From Scolanthus callimorphus (taxonomy: Eukaryota; Cnidaria; Anthozoa; Actiniaria; Edwardsiidae), in assembly GCA_033964015.1 (NCBI GenBank), contig CM066916.1, positions 10,208,501 to 10,272,500 of the forward strand: a stretch of 64,000 nt of DNA. The letters are read 5' to 3'. How positions within the stretch are numbered: position 1 is the stretch's first letter; every line of letters starts with the position of its first letter. Below, piece after piece: positions 20,454 through 35,400 of this stretch. Made by a program: the position numbers and the translations under genes. The notes under the pieces are model-generated. The model was not told where the DNA came from and did not search any database. It saw nothing but the letters and a program-made list of their open reading frames with translations.

Positions 20454-23400
20454 GTAAGTATTTATAGGTAATTGTAAAAAGGGGATTGCCTAGCAATAGC
20501 CAGGGAAACGCGCCAATTTCGATTTACGTGCTGACTTCGTGTTCTTCTGTAAATGTTTGGATTACAATAATTCTATGATTCGGAAAAAAAGAAAACGAAA
20601 AAAATCTAGAACTAATTTTATTATCAACTTTTTTTTGCAATTCAGAACTACCGCTTCCGAGCTATATAGAACTGAAAGTGTTGTATGGATGTTGATGGCT
20701 GCGTAAGCTATCAACGGCGTAAACACAAAAGACAACTTTGGGTTGTTCTCTATGAGTAGTAATGTTCATGCATTTTGCTCTTAAAACCGATCCAAATTGT
20801 GTCACAAATACTGAAATTAACCTGAAAAGCTATAAAACTTACCAAATTGATTTGTGGTTTAATCGCCATTTTGTTCACTCGAAGCCGAATTTAATTTTGA
20901 ATCTTCAATTTCCTTGGGTACATGTACGGTATAATTTAGTACTGATATATACTTTTCCGTTGTTTCCTTTAATAAACTTTCTTCGGTACAAGGTTTGTAT
21001 TAATGATTTGTTTTATCAATTTCGATTTCTAGGCTGTGGTTGTATCTTATAAGTTTATATCAATTAAGATTGTGATCATTTTTTTCATCCTAGTAACGAG
21101 CGAGCATAAAAGCTGCTTGTAATATTCATGAAGATTAAGCATAGGCTAACGGATCTTCTCCTTTACAAACCACGTTGGACAATTAAAAATCTATAGACCA
21201 TGAAAAGTAGCAAAAGCGCATTTAAGTGCGTTTCTGTAAGCAGCCCTCTTAAAAGATGTGAAATTTAAGCTGTAATTTCCAAATTATTCACATACATATA
21301 TCAATTTGTCGCGAAGCTACGGTGGCTTAAAGAATAGTAATATTTCATATATTAATTCAACAAAATTGTCTGATATCTACATAAACCAATTACAAGCTTC
21401 CTCATATTGTCTATTTGGTTGTCAAATACCCTTTCATTTCGAATGGCTTGTTCCACCTTTTCCTTATTTACAGGGAAATAGATTTTTATCTCGATACCAA
21501 AAAGCATGTACACGTTTGCTTAGAGCCACAAAAAAGGCCAATCGCAAACAGAATATATACAAAATTGACCAAACCAAAATAAACCAAAATAAAGTACTGC
21601 AACAAAAAAAATAAAAAGTTTGATGAATGATACTATATATCGGACTGGATTAATTTATTAAAAATAAAATATCAGCCCGAAAATCCAGACATTTCTTCAA
21701 CATGACAGTAAAGACTTTTTAATCTGTACCATTCAATACATTAGAAATTAATATCGTGCTTAACAGAAGGCAGCAGAAAAAGGGGCCTTATTCGTTTTTT
21801 GAAAATCCAATTATTTCAGTGACAGGGAATTAATTTAACTAAGACAGGGGATTTAAATAAGACAAGGGATGTTTTTAAAGTGGTTAGATTCTTAATAAGA
21901 TTGTCAATCCTTTTGACCTCAAACACAATCTTTTTAAGTTGTGACCAGGATGGCAATAATGCATTGCAGTCAGTAATCTTAAGGGTGAGATAAGGGATCC
22001 ATGGGTATATGTATGGTATCCTGCAATCTGATTGGCTCCGCTACTCACTATCTATTACGTGATAGATACTCACTATCTATCACGTAATAGATAGTGAGTA
22101 GCAAAAACGCTAGCACAAAACTTTCTAAAACCATGAAAATAAACACGTTTTAGCAACAACTCGAAGGTAGTATGCTAGTGGGTTTCTACTAAAACAATTA
22201 GACTACTCGTTCTCTCTAGACTCGAACTCGTAGTCTAATTGTTAAATAGTTGTGCCTAATTGAACATTTGTTATTTGAGTAACATTCAACCATGCAAAAT
22301 TTGGGGAGTTTCAAAGTTTGGGGAGTTTCGGCACTATGCGGCTTGTTAACTATCTATTGACTCATAGAAAGCTCGAACTCGTAGTCTAATTGTTAAATAG
22401 TTGTGCCTAATTGAACATTTGTTAGTTGAGTAACATTCAACCATGCAAAATTGGGGAGATTCAAATGTCATTTCATAATCACTCAGCTACCCAGCTCGTC
22501 TCCTTGCAGGGGAGGCTCCAGTGGCAGTCACTAATGCATGCATGAGATTTGATACAGAGCCACCAAGGTCAGGAACTTTCTGCCGTGCCTAGTCTGCAAA
22601 AGCCGACACCACCTACCGCTCATCAAAAGAGACTCTCGCAAAGAGGTGCCTGCACGCTCAAGCCAAACATTCCATACTGATGCTGGTCAGAAGAATTACG
22701 TGGCCAATGTAACTTTGTTGCATCTTTTTTCGTCTTATTTGAATTTCTTACTATAAAATGCTTTGTATGCTATAAAAATTTAATATCAAATACCCAAACT
22801 ATGTGCATAATACTTTTAACCAGAACTGGGCCAAAATAGTCATCAGTATGGAATGTTTGGTTTGAGCGCACAGATGCCTCTTTGCACAAGTCTCTTTCAG
22901 TGAGCGATAAGTGGTGTCGGCTTTCGCAGACTATGCCTTTCCGAAACATTCAAAATTTCAAAATCACCTTCAAATGACTGTCATCACCAGAGCCCCCCCC
23001 CCCCCCCCCCCAGAGGTGGTGGTAAGCCAGGGAGCTCTGGGTACAAGAATGATAATTACCTCTCTCACATTTCTCCACATCTTTTGCTGGCCAGGTGTTG
23101 CAGGATATGACCATATTGAGCAGACACAAGCCCTTATGACCTCAATTATCCATGAACTTGTTCATGCTGGTGATATCACAGCCCTAAAAGAGGAGTTTCA
23201 GAGGGATAAAGGCAAGTTTAGTTTGAAGTAGAACAGCATTTTCTAACTTTGAATGTCCAGGCAATTAGGATAGGTGCAGTGGTCTGCCTCGTACCAAGGT
23301 GCATTCTATTGATTTTCAAGCACAAATTGAGCAAAAGGCCTCATGGGAAAGGTGAACGAAAGGTGAAAGAGAACAATGCACCATGACAAAAATAATATGA

Positions 23401-26400
23401 CATTTTTAATACTCAATACAACAGGTGTCCCAAGCTCATTGAGAGTCAGTATTAATTGTAAAAATAAATTTTGATATGATAAAAAATAATTCATGTTTCT
23501 TATCAACATCCCCTACATGCACTGTGTCTCACTAGTGACATGCATCATGCAAGATAAAACAAATCTTTATTTATCAATAAAGTTTCATTTTGTTAATCAT
23601 GCTACACAGTGAATTAAAAGTCCCTAAAAACTAAAGAAATGCATTGTGTGGCCTGATTAAATGAAACTTTATTGAGCCCATACAAGCAGGAGGTGCTTGC
23701 TCCATATTATTTGAGAAATTGTCAAATATGTTTAATGTAAGCTGTGGCCCTAGTTTTGTTATACATTGTCACTATCTTGTCCCTTCCCAATGTTTAAGAT
23801 GTTTGCCGCCTCTGTACCGATGTATTGACCATCCCACTATATATTCTATATAGTCTTTACTATATATACTATATATTCTTTCAATATTTTCTCTCGTTGT
23901 TCAGCAGGCTTAATAGAGTCTCTTAACAGTGAAGGTATGACCCCTCTATTTGTGGGTGTTAGCACTGGTAATCTAGAGCTTGTCCAGTTCTTAGCTACGT
24001 CTGGGGCATGTCTGGACACTAAAGATAACCTTGGTAGGACACCACTTGCTATTGCTGCATACCAGGTAATATTGGAATAGTTAGCCATTTTCCTGAGAGA
24101 TTGCACATAATATTGACTGATACTTTGTAGCTGGCAAGGGACACAGTCCCTAGTTGGCTAAAACAGACAATATCCTCCAAAATCAAGCAGGATAATAGAT
24201 TTATTATTCAGCACATCAACAGCACAAAAACATCCCAGGAAAAATTTCCTTTTGCAATTTTTTTACAAGCTACACTTCAAATTTTGCCCACATGACTGAT
24301 ATACCAGGAATGTCATGCGCAGAAGACAGCTATTGGAGTTTCAATGACCATTTTTGGGCAGTGCATTGATGTGCTGAATAATAACTGTGAAAAGTCACTA
24401 AGAGGAATGTGTGTTTCCAAAAAATATCCATACCCCCCCTACGGAAGGGATTGGAAATTCCAGAGGGGTGGGGGCGGGGGGGTCAATTTACCTGATCTTT
24501 TCCGTACAAACACTGTATTTTTCTTTGGAAATTCCAGAGGGGAGGGGGTGGTCATTTCTCAACACCATTCCGTGGGGGGGGGATGGATATTTTTTGGAAA
24601 CACACAATACTGTTGCAGAGGGAGGGCTTCAGAGGAGGGGGGATTCCAATATTGTGAAGTCTCCCTAATCCCTGAAACATTTTCTAATAATTATTCAGTC
24701 ACCCCGCTTTTGTGATAAACTCTTATTAATCAGTCCCCCCGCTTTAAAGTGTACTCTATGGGCCCTGAGAAATTACAAATCATTAATCACCGAAAGCCCA
24801 GTTCTCTCAATATGTTTTAGAAGATGGCTTGTAGGAAAAAGATGGCTAATTTATTAGTCCTTTTAGGAGCTAAAATTCACTCAGCTCTTTCACCATATTG
24901 TCTTTCACTACAGGGGCGTAGCCAGGATTTGAGAAAGGGGGGTCACTTGTGTACAAATGAATAGTGCTCCTTGCTCCTCCTTATACTGACTGCCCTGTAA
25001 TTCAGACTATTCTGCAAAAGGGTTATTAAAAACTAACATTCATTCATTCATTCCTTTCCAGTTTTTCAATTTTTTCTTAATGTTTATTAAGTACTGTATT
25101 TTTCGTTTAAAAAAAATTGTCATAAGAACATACATGTATCGGCGGGTCTCATTTGCAGGTCACAGGTCGCAGGTCGCAGGTCGCAGGTCGCAGGTCGCAG
25201 GTCGCAGGTCGCAGGTCGCAGTCCGAGATATAAAAGAGTTTCCGAGATAAGAAGTTTCCGAGATCACGCAGACTCCTGTAGTGGTTCTACCATTTTCTTC
25301 GAGCCGTATTCATGAAGCCGTATTCACGAACTGACAGAAACTTTTATTAAACTGCATTTCACTTTCTTTTTAGCGAATTAACATTTGTCTCTGGGAACGG
25401 GAAAATTTACGCACGAATATCAATATGTTGCTGATGTATGTATTTTATGTGTTATATAAATTCAATTGCGAGATGTTTGATCTCTAAGATGCGGACTGTA
25501 GTTTTGGCAATGCAGTTTAGAACCATGAGTGGGTTTATCTTTATCTTAAAGATGCTTAGAACCTGAGCGACGAATTAATAATCGTATCTATTTTTGTGAG
25601 TGTTTTACGAAGGTACAAAACTTTTACTTCTATTTTTGGCAAACATATGCTATGTAATGCTAATTATCGTGGGATCGCTCCATTTCTATTGGCCGTTTCA
25701 CAGACTGTCAATCACGTGCTGCACAAACGAAACTCTCTGTTCTGTTTTCTTCGATCTTGAACATGATCGAGTTGAAAACTGGAAATCACAATCTTATAGA
25801 AGACTTGATACTTATTGGGGGAATTAAGTTATACACAGAGATGCAAACGCTCTCCCGCATTTTGCGGGAGATTCACGCATTTTATCTTCATTTCCCGCAT
25901 TATATTTTAATCGCTTCTGATACCTTTGCTGTATTTCGCAATTGAATTTATATAAACACATAAAATACATACATCAGCAGCATATTAATATTCGCGCGTA
26001 AATTTTCGCGTTCCCAAAGACAAATGTTAATTCGCTCAAAAGAAAGTGAAATGCAGTTTAATAAAAGTTTCTATCAGTCTGTGAATACGGCTTTATCAAT
26101 ACGGCTCGAAGAAAATGGTAGAACCACTACAGGAGTCTGCGTGATCTCGGAAACTTGTAAAAAATATTTTATATCTCGGACTGCGACCTGTGACCTGTGA
26201 CCTGTGACCTGTGACCTGTGACCTGCGACCTGCGACCTGCGACCTGCGACCTGCGACCTGTGACCTGCGACCTGCAAATGAGACCCGCCGTACATGTATG
26301 TACTGAGAGAGTCTGAGTGAAATTCTGGATTTAAAAGTCCCATGAATGTATAAATTATTACCATAGCCTCGTACATAAATTATATTCCTTACTTGATAAT

Positions 26401-29400
26401 AAAAAATAATTGCAGAGTCGTACCGTCAATGGAGTTGTATTCTTCTCGTGTGCATGACGTGAATTTGAAATTCGCGGGCTTCAATTGTTCAGCGGCGTCC
26501 AAACATAGTTAAGTTTATTTCCCGCCGCGCGAGCTCTAGCTACCAGCTTCGACTGTTTATTTCTCGAGATTCTTTGCAAATTATACCCCTGCAGCTTCAT
26601 ATATGTTCATTCAAGCCATTATAAAGGTCGTAGGCCACTAAATTTGATCGCCTTTCTCTCTTTTGTCTCCAGGGTTGGAACGATGGTGTGTACTATCTTC
26701 TTGCCCTCGGGGCAAACTCGACCATTGTTGATAATTGTGGACGACTGCCTCTGCATGCCGCTACATACTACAGCAGTGGAAGGTAGGCGATTTGGGGTCA
26801 AAAAGGTATCGATTTGCCGCTTATTTTCACTCGAAAATGTGCTCTTTCACGTATACTTTCACGGTCCAACGGTTTCACTCTCGAATTCTTGTGAAGGACT
26901 TGCCGCGCTTATGCGAAGCTCCGCTGGTCAGTTTCAACGAAGACCCGTTGGGCGCACCAAAACATCCTACTTTTTTTCACTTATTTTGAAGCCTCTTTGT
27001 TAGATGTAGTCTATTATGTGTGATACCAAATTTTGGTGTTTTATATTAAAATATGAAAGGTCGAACCATTGTAGTGCATTTCAGGAGAAGATGAGTTTGG
27101 TTTGTCATACCGTCGGTTGTAGCTACCCGTCTACACACACGTCAAAAACATGTTCTGTCGGCACGCGAAACTTCAAAGTTTTGACAGTGAAACTTGGATG
27201 TTTTGACGGCCAAACTTGAACGTTTTTGTCACAATATTCAAGTCCGCACTTTCGTTTCAATAACAAACATTGCAAAAAGCTAATATTCTGGTAATTTCAC
27301 AGTTTTTCTGGTCAAAAAGAAATAAATCAACTGAACTTTTTAACTTTTTCCACTCACGAGCGTCACCAAAGCTTCACGCATGGGCGGGCAAACTTTCAAG
27401 TTCAACTGTCGAAACTTCGAAGTTTCACGTGCCGACAGAACATGTTTTTGTCGAGCGTGTAGACGGGTAGATGCAACCGACGGTACTCATAGTGGCTGTT
27501 GTTGTGATCAGTGATCACCGACATTTTGAAACCCAAGAACTACCAGGTCCTATTTTTAGGTAAAAAACGAATTCCTATTTTTTCTTGTCACCCTGATATT
27601 GACATCCTGATATTGCATTTGCTCCGCTCCGTGACATCTGCATCACATGGAGCATTTTAAAATGGCAGTTTAAGCACTTTTACCTAACCGCACAACAATA
27701 ACGTCCAGCCACGGAACTTGCCTCCTTAAGCACTTTGCAAGACTTCTGGTATACGGTCGCGGCACTGAGGCGATCAGGCTGAATAGGCCGGCCCCGCAAT
27801 TTGAAGTGTAGGCGCGCGGTGATTACATGAGACCGGTACGAACTCAGAGCGATCTGAGTTCGTATCGGCTCTCATACATTTCTTTATATGCGTTTACATG
27901 AGGCCGGTCTGAAAAAAGTCACCGGCACGAGTTCATTCCGGTTGCTGACCCGACACGAACAACTTTCGAGTCTGTACCGGTCTCACGTAAACACGATAAA
28001 AAAGGTGCTCAGGGTACTTAAGGCCCTGTTTATATGAGCCCGGGAAGAATAGATAGCGCTTCTAGCCGAGGCACTCAAAGCGAGCGTTTATATGGAGAAA
28101 ACTTGTCTCGGGTGAAAGGGATAGCCCTAATAGGCGAGACAAGTTTGAATCGTCCAATATGGCGGACCTCAGAAGCCTTTCTTGGCAGTATTGCACTTTC
28201 ACTTCATTTAAATTCTTAAGCAGCATAGCCCGTCAGTTGTTCCAGATACTTTATTTTATTTTGTTCCGTTTTGAAGACAACAAAACGTGCTAGTAACCAA
28301 AAAAGCGCCAAAATGGCCTGCACGAGTTGTCCCGGGAAGAAGGGACAAACTGTTTATATGGTGAAAGTTGTCCCGGGACGAAGGGATAACTCGCCTCGGC
28401 TACGTGAGCTATCCTTGGCACCCGAGACAACCCTTCATCCCGGGATGTCATGTAAACAGTTTATTGCGCTTTACAAAGAAATGTATGGAAAAAGTGTCTC
28501 GTCCCGAATAACTCGGCTAGGAGGGTTGTCCCTTCTTCCCGGACAACTTTTCCCATATAAACGGGCCCTAAGGCATGGGTCCAAAGCAAATCCAATATGG
28601 CGGACGCAAAACCAAGGGGGGTGGTCTATCTCTTAATGGTTTTATATATGGTTATGGATGTTGTTGAATGTAAATTGCATTTAGTATTCTGAGCCACCTT
28701 CACGACATTTGGTCTCCATAGCAACAAATCTCGTAACCTTTGACCTTAAAATAGATTTTTGTATAAACCTCTTCGGGATGGTAGGAAGACGAATAAAATT
28801 TCATATTCTTTTTGGTGATATTAGAAGAGCATAGTGGTACACAAATAAATCAAATGAGGATGGCTGGAAATGTTATTTACAATCATGGTTTTTACTGGTA
28901 TGTAATTTGATACTTCTCATTATCTCAAAATCAGAATGGCTTGGACAGCCATCCTCATTTGAATTGTATTTTACACCTGATAGTCAACATTATAAACCAA
29001 TTTTGAAAAAGGACCAAACTGATTTACCATGCCTCCCGTGGCTTCAAAGAAAATAAGGCCTTTGTCACGCTCTGCCAGGTAACGCAATCGGTTGCCATGG
29101 TTACAAAATATTTCAAAAGAACTGTCCCAACTTGAGGATCAACCTTCCTTGCAGATTTTTTTATACTATTTTTCAGCATTTTTGCTGTTAGACCCGTGCC
29201 TTAAGTTCCCTGAGTGGTGATTACATGAGACCGGTAAGAACTCAGATCGCTCTGAGTTCGTACCGGTCTCATGTTATCACCGCCTAAGAATGTGTGGGTG
29301 ACCTGACAAAAAGGTTACAGTCCAAGTTTTAGTGTTGGACTCTGGCCATGTTTTTGCATAGTGAAGGTTCTTTGCTTTTGTTGCTTTCTAGGACGGTTGA

Positions 29401-32400
29401 GATCTTGCTACAACACCTCCCTGGAGAATTTATCGACAAACCCGACAGTGAAGTAAGTATGCAAAAGGAAACGAAAAGTATCAGACCACCGAATAGGCAT
29501 CCGGGTCTCGTTTCGTTTCGTTTTTTATTTTCGTTGCTCATATAATTTTGGATTTTGCTACATGTAGCTACTAAACTAGTCAGAAGTTTTGACATTACCT
29601 TATTTTTAAATTTCCACCCTGCTTAGCCCTCAAAAACATTCTGGCCCCTGTACATAAATCAGAATACATGTAATTAACTAATGATCTGTGTTCAAATTCC
29701 AGGGTATGACAGCACTTCACTGGTCGGCATTCATGGCCGCGCAGAGCACATCAAGCTGCTTACGGACCACGGAGCGGAGCTTGTTGCACGTGATACGGAA
29801 GGTAAAACTTCCTTGCACTGGGCAGCACAGGTAAGACGAAACTATATGTAAAGTCAAGAATAGCGGTTTCACACTAGTGAAAGACGGACACATAATCGTG
29901 TGGGCGAAAAAATTAGGCTAGCAGTCTAAAAAAATTTGGCTAGCAGAGAAGCGCGAAACCCCAGAGAGGCGCGAAGAGCCCCCGCAGGCGTTCGTCGGGG
30001 GCCCTTCACGCTTCTCTGGAGGATGCGCCAAAGTAGGGGCTGCTAGCAGTCTACGAACAAATCGTCTGGACGAACAAAACTGTATTTTCCCTCGTAAATC
30101 GTCTTTGTTGACGCACATAGACGGCCAAATTCAAACGACTTTAGCCTCAAACCCCGTTTTCATAATTTGTTCATACAGCCGATTTTGCCGTTTGTACGTC
30201 CGTCTCGCTAGTGTGAAAATTGTTATTTGCAGTGTCTGGCTTTTCCTAAATTCTGCAAAGAATCCATGACCATTTCCCGGGGAAATTTCTGAATGAGAGG
30301 CTTCAGCAAATGAGGTAGACTAAACTAACACAAAATAATCGAAGAGCGAGCGGATGCGTTTGAAAACCTGTTCCGTTTCACAGTTCCCAAAGGGCTTTTG
30401 CGTTGTTGATTGCAAAGACAATGAAAAACTTCTGCAAACATGCCGCGATTCTTTTTCGGAGATACTAGACAATTCGAATTTATAAATAAAGTAGATGTCT
30501 GTATGTAAAGAGCAGATTTCAGGTGACTATCGAAAACTTAACAAATACAAAACCACTAGCCAATCAGGAGTGGAAGCCATTCAACAACAAACCAACCAGG
30601 AGGCGAAGAAAGGTCAGACTTGCGTTTAGTCATGACGTGAACAATGACCCGTTTTGATTCAGTTCGTAATTTGATTGGTTGGAAGGCGTAATACCGTTTT
30701 TCTCTCCAATTTCGTCCACCGGTTCTGGATATTTTTTCACAAACTCTCAGCTCAAGGCCACCGACAATACGAACTAAACTTTGTATTTATACACTGCAGA
30801 ACGGTAGCGTGGCGTGCTGTCAAGTAATCCTCAACACATTATCCGGTCAACACTTACTGAACGGAAAAGACTTCTCGGGGAAGACGCCGATCCACTACGC
30901 CGCCGCGGCAGGCCATCTGGACGCGCTACAAGAACTACTAAACGAGAAGTTCGCCAGTGTCGACTCACTAGACAACGAAAATAGGTAGGAACCACTGGGA
31001 AATTTTGCAGAAACCCATGAGAAAAGCTGATTTCCCATGGCGGAACAATGGGAAGTGTTCGGCATTCCCACGTATGTCCATGACATCCGAGTACTTCTCA
31101 TTATTTTGCCATGGGAAAATCAGCTTTTCTTATGAATTTGTTTCTGAAAAAGTTCCCTGTGAACGGGAAGTAAGAAAAACTTCCTACCACGTTCCGACCT
31201 GTTCTAGCTCCGTGGTAGATCACCGGGGCGACTGGATTTCTGTGTTGGCGATAAGATGAGTCGCGAGTGGCGACCAGTTATAGGATCGAGCTCGGCGGAT
31301 TTCAGCACAAACATCGACCGTTTACTCTACAAACTGGTTCTGTACTCTTGCGCCAGCTTAAAACTTACTTGACGCCATTCGGCGACAGTATAAACAAGTT
31401 AATTTCGGGTCCTGACCAGGGCTGAATGTAGTATGACCACAAGTTTTGACAAAGGAGGGAATTAAACTATAAGACAAAATGGTGACCCGGGCCATTGTGA
31501 AAGATAAGTCTATTTTTGGACTGTGGAGTTTCAATAGTAAACGGGAAATAAGCCCACTTTCACCAACTGGGTTACGTGACCCCAACTACCTCAAACTCAA
31601 TTCCAGAAATACAAAGAAACAATTGATATTAGTCAGAAACTGAAATTTCAGCATAAAATCTCTAACCTGGAGCCAATTGCAATGTATTGGATTTTGGTCA
31701 TAGCCTATCGGTACTAGAGCCAGTGAGAATGCTGGGCTCAACGCATGCCGTGCGCGATGGTGGCGCTAATTTCAGCCATCGTTCTTTTGAGAGGGGACAC
31801 AATTCTCGCAGGATTCAAAATGTACAATATAAAAATAGGTTCGTGTACTCCTGTGATGGATGGGATCCCGTAGAAGTCCGCCAAACAGTTGCCAAGGCAA
31901 CCTTTTTCAAAAAAAAACGTAAATCAAAGCGCTGCAATGGCAAAGTTAAAACTGATAATGAGTGATGAGATGACACATTATCTTGAATTAAATACTTAGA
32001 AGACTTGGTGGCCCTCTGGCTGGCTAGCCTAGTCTATGGCTTGTCATCATTCCGGGTCTTGATGGGTTTCCTGTGGTAAGAGATCGCGGGCGCAGCCGTA
32101 ATCTAGTTCCCAGACCCTTTTGGCCGTGCTAACTACAACACCATTTTCGCCTCCTGAGTATAACTCGTTCCTGTCCTTCGGACATCCACGAGTTAAAAAG
32201 GCAGAAACGCTCAGAAACCGCTTTCTTATTTGTGGTTGAAGGGTTCCTCTTCACTGGGCAGCCGCCACTGGGCATGTCCGCTGTGTAGCTGCACTCCTCC
32301 GCGCGGGCTCGGATAAGGACTCGGTCGACAAACATGGCGCGACACCGATTATGTACGCACACCAGGGCCAACACAAGCTCTGTTGCCAGATTTTACTCAG

Positions 32401-35400
32401 ACATGATCCTGAAAATCCACTTGAAACGGAGATACCAGATGATACCGGTAAGATACTACACAACTTAAGATATCAGTAACATGTTACATTACTCGATGGG
32501 ATGATAAGATACTGGTAAGAGCGAAGATACGAGGTCTGGTTCAGGCAGGATTGCCCGATCCGAACCGAACTGAGATTCGCCGATTTCTGTAAAAGCAAAC
32601 TCATTTGGAAAGCTTAATCACCAAGAGCCAGACAACCTTTCATCTAACCGAAACAACTTAGTAACTACACTCGCCAAACCGAGCGCCAAACTCCGCAAAT
32701 TTTTAAAACTGTTATCAAGTCCCATTTGAGAATTTTCTCAACATACCCAATCTAACTGGTGCGTCCTTGAGGAGGATCTTGAGGTATGCGCAGAGCCTTA
32801 GTGTGGGTCCGCTATATTTCGCCGAACGTCCTCGAAAGGTGACGACCTAAATGATTTCGTAAAGGCGGACGGTTATCCTGTCTATATTATGAAAGTACGA
32901 ACGGATGCAATATGAAATTGTATAATAATATGGTACGCGCGCACAATTTTTTTTTATTAGATCGAGTAAACAATGACAAAATTGTCTGATTGGGTACAAG
33001 AACTTTTGCAAGTACTAAAAAAAACATTTTTAGTTTGATCAACCGTTTGAGGTTTCATTTGTTAAAAGAATCCTTAATTTTGTGCACTTATTTTCTCGGA
33101 AACTTTAATGGCGAAACGGACGCCGTGATAGTAAATGTTGTTTGACTTAATGACGTGGGAGGTAGCTGGCCCAGGTGTATTTGTGCTGCGGACTGTCGCT
33201 CAATTACTTGGCACTAGTATCGTGCAACAAAAAATGCCTTATCTTCTCTCTTGTGATCAGAAAATAGATTCAAACTCGCATGCATCGTCTCTTCTGCTAC
33301 GAGATCTTTTTCTCTCAGTTTTTCCACCATCAACAAAACTAAGCTCAAAAATGGAGAGCTTTAAAAACGCAAATTAGTGTAGACGTGCGCCCTGGATTGC
33401 AGGGACGGAGAAAAGAGCAATTACTATATTTGAAAAATTCAACATTGTTTACTTTTCGCTAAAACCTTAATGATAAGGGACCGAGTTTTACAACTAAATT
33501 AGGGGATGTATAATGAATTTGTATCTAGAAAAGCAAATAGATTGAGTTGCGATGTGAAATCTGAGAAAAAAGGAAAGAAACAAAATAAGCGGATGAAAAG
33601 TAGTATTGCGCGGCGCTTTCGTTTTGCTGCCAAATGATTCGCAGGTACCATGTATCTCGCTGGCCGTTTTTCCCTTCCACTTACGAAATGTGTCCATTTC
33701 TGTCTTATGCAAAGCTCATGACTTTATTTCAAAGAGCCGACTTCCTTTGTATCGAATTTAAAATTGATAGAAAAAGCAAAGTTGTCAAATATGTCGTGTA
33801 TAAAAATTTGCATCGGAGACATTTTGATAGCCACGAACGCAAAAAAAAGTTCTCCATAAATACTTTATGGTCATAGTTGTGGTAAAAATATCATTACTTT
33901 TCGACAATTTCAAAGTATTATTTCAAAGTCTAATGCCTATGGGTTTTATGTTATAGAGACTTTCATGTGCATAAGTGGTAAACGAGAATTTTTTTTTTAG
34001 AATTTTGGCACTTTGATGCCAGCTAACACTTTAAAGGTATTCGTTTCCAAGGCAACAACGTCTCATTACAAATCATTTGCATATGTGTTAGCGATAACAT
34101 CCTCGCGGGAAGTCTCTCAACCTTGTTTTCGGCTGAAAATTATTAATTAGTACTTGATGGCGGAACCAATAGTTTGGCGGTCAACTTAGGGATTTGCGAC
34201 GAACGAATATAGTTTTCCCGCCGTTGCACTCGCAACAATTGCATCTCTTGCACCTGTTCAGCTCGACTGTGCTTCCCAGGTTTGTAATGTACTTTGTAGT
34301 TTGTAAGAGATCATTGTTTAGAAACTAGAGAACGTGGATAAGTATTTCATGTTAAGGTATGGTACGGTATTTTGCAGTATCTATGTAAAACCAGCGATCT
34401 GTGGGAAAAGACAATATCGACTTGACCTTATGCAAGAATGAAATTGTACTAGTTGTGTTTTACGGGTCGATTTTAGCGGATACAAGTAAATACAGGTCCA
34501 TTGTTGCAATTTGGACCGTGATAAGTCTATTTTTTCTTTATTAAAGCAGTGTTTTTTAGCTTCCTGCTTAGTCAAGAGGTTTATTTCAATTTACAAAATC
34601 CTTTATTGTGCTCCTTTTTGTCAATTACTCTTGTAATTCGTATTTAACCTTTTTCATATTCTCAAATTTTAATCAACATCTAAAAAATAGGAAAAATCCT
34701 CCTCTGTTTGCTTCCAACCGTGTAATTATAAAACCCTGAATCATTGCTAAAAACCTTTTCGACTGATGTAAAACCTCTACGGCAGTTTTGGCTCATTTGT
34801 ATATTGAAAATGCATCTCTGTTTCCGTTCTAGGTTTCTTTTAGCCTATATTATAGCAAATCGTTTCTGGCGTAAAATTGTTCAGCGAGATTCAGATTTAA
34901 TCTTAGTAAGATTAAGTCGATATCATATAGCTGCGCGTTGAATTTAAAATACAAATTTACTATTCAGCTTTTACACTATGACCTATATAATAAGGTTTTT
35001 GTTAAATGCACTGTGGGAGAATTTTGAAACAATGAATGAATTCGCCTTGCTTTAGAAAACACCATGGCACACTTCAAACTGACAATATGTTTGAGGCGCT
35101 AATTACATAAATACGTTATTAGTAAAACTGAAAAACACCTTCCTCGGAACAAGGCATTAGTGACAAATTACCTTTCCTGAAAGCAGCTTTTTTAGTATAA
35201 CGTATTTTGAGTAACAGCTCCCAAAGCGATTTTATTGCATTCTGACACCAAAGTCAACAAAGAGTCAAATCAAGATTTATTACTAAAGAAAAACGGATTT
35301 TACAATGTCGAGTATGAGCCAAATAAGACTTTGTATTTCCTGTTTGCTACTTTTTTCCATATGAAAGCCAAATGCGTCACTTCACAGTCATTTATCCGTC

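Noticed and set aside
25140..25220. CRISPR-like array from the CAGGTCG repeats
   Set aside because: Contiguous heptamers without spacers, in a eukaryotic intron; part of a transposon end.
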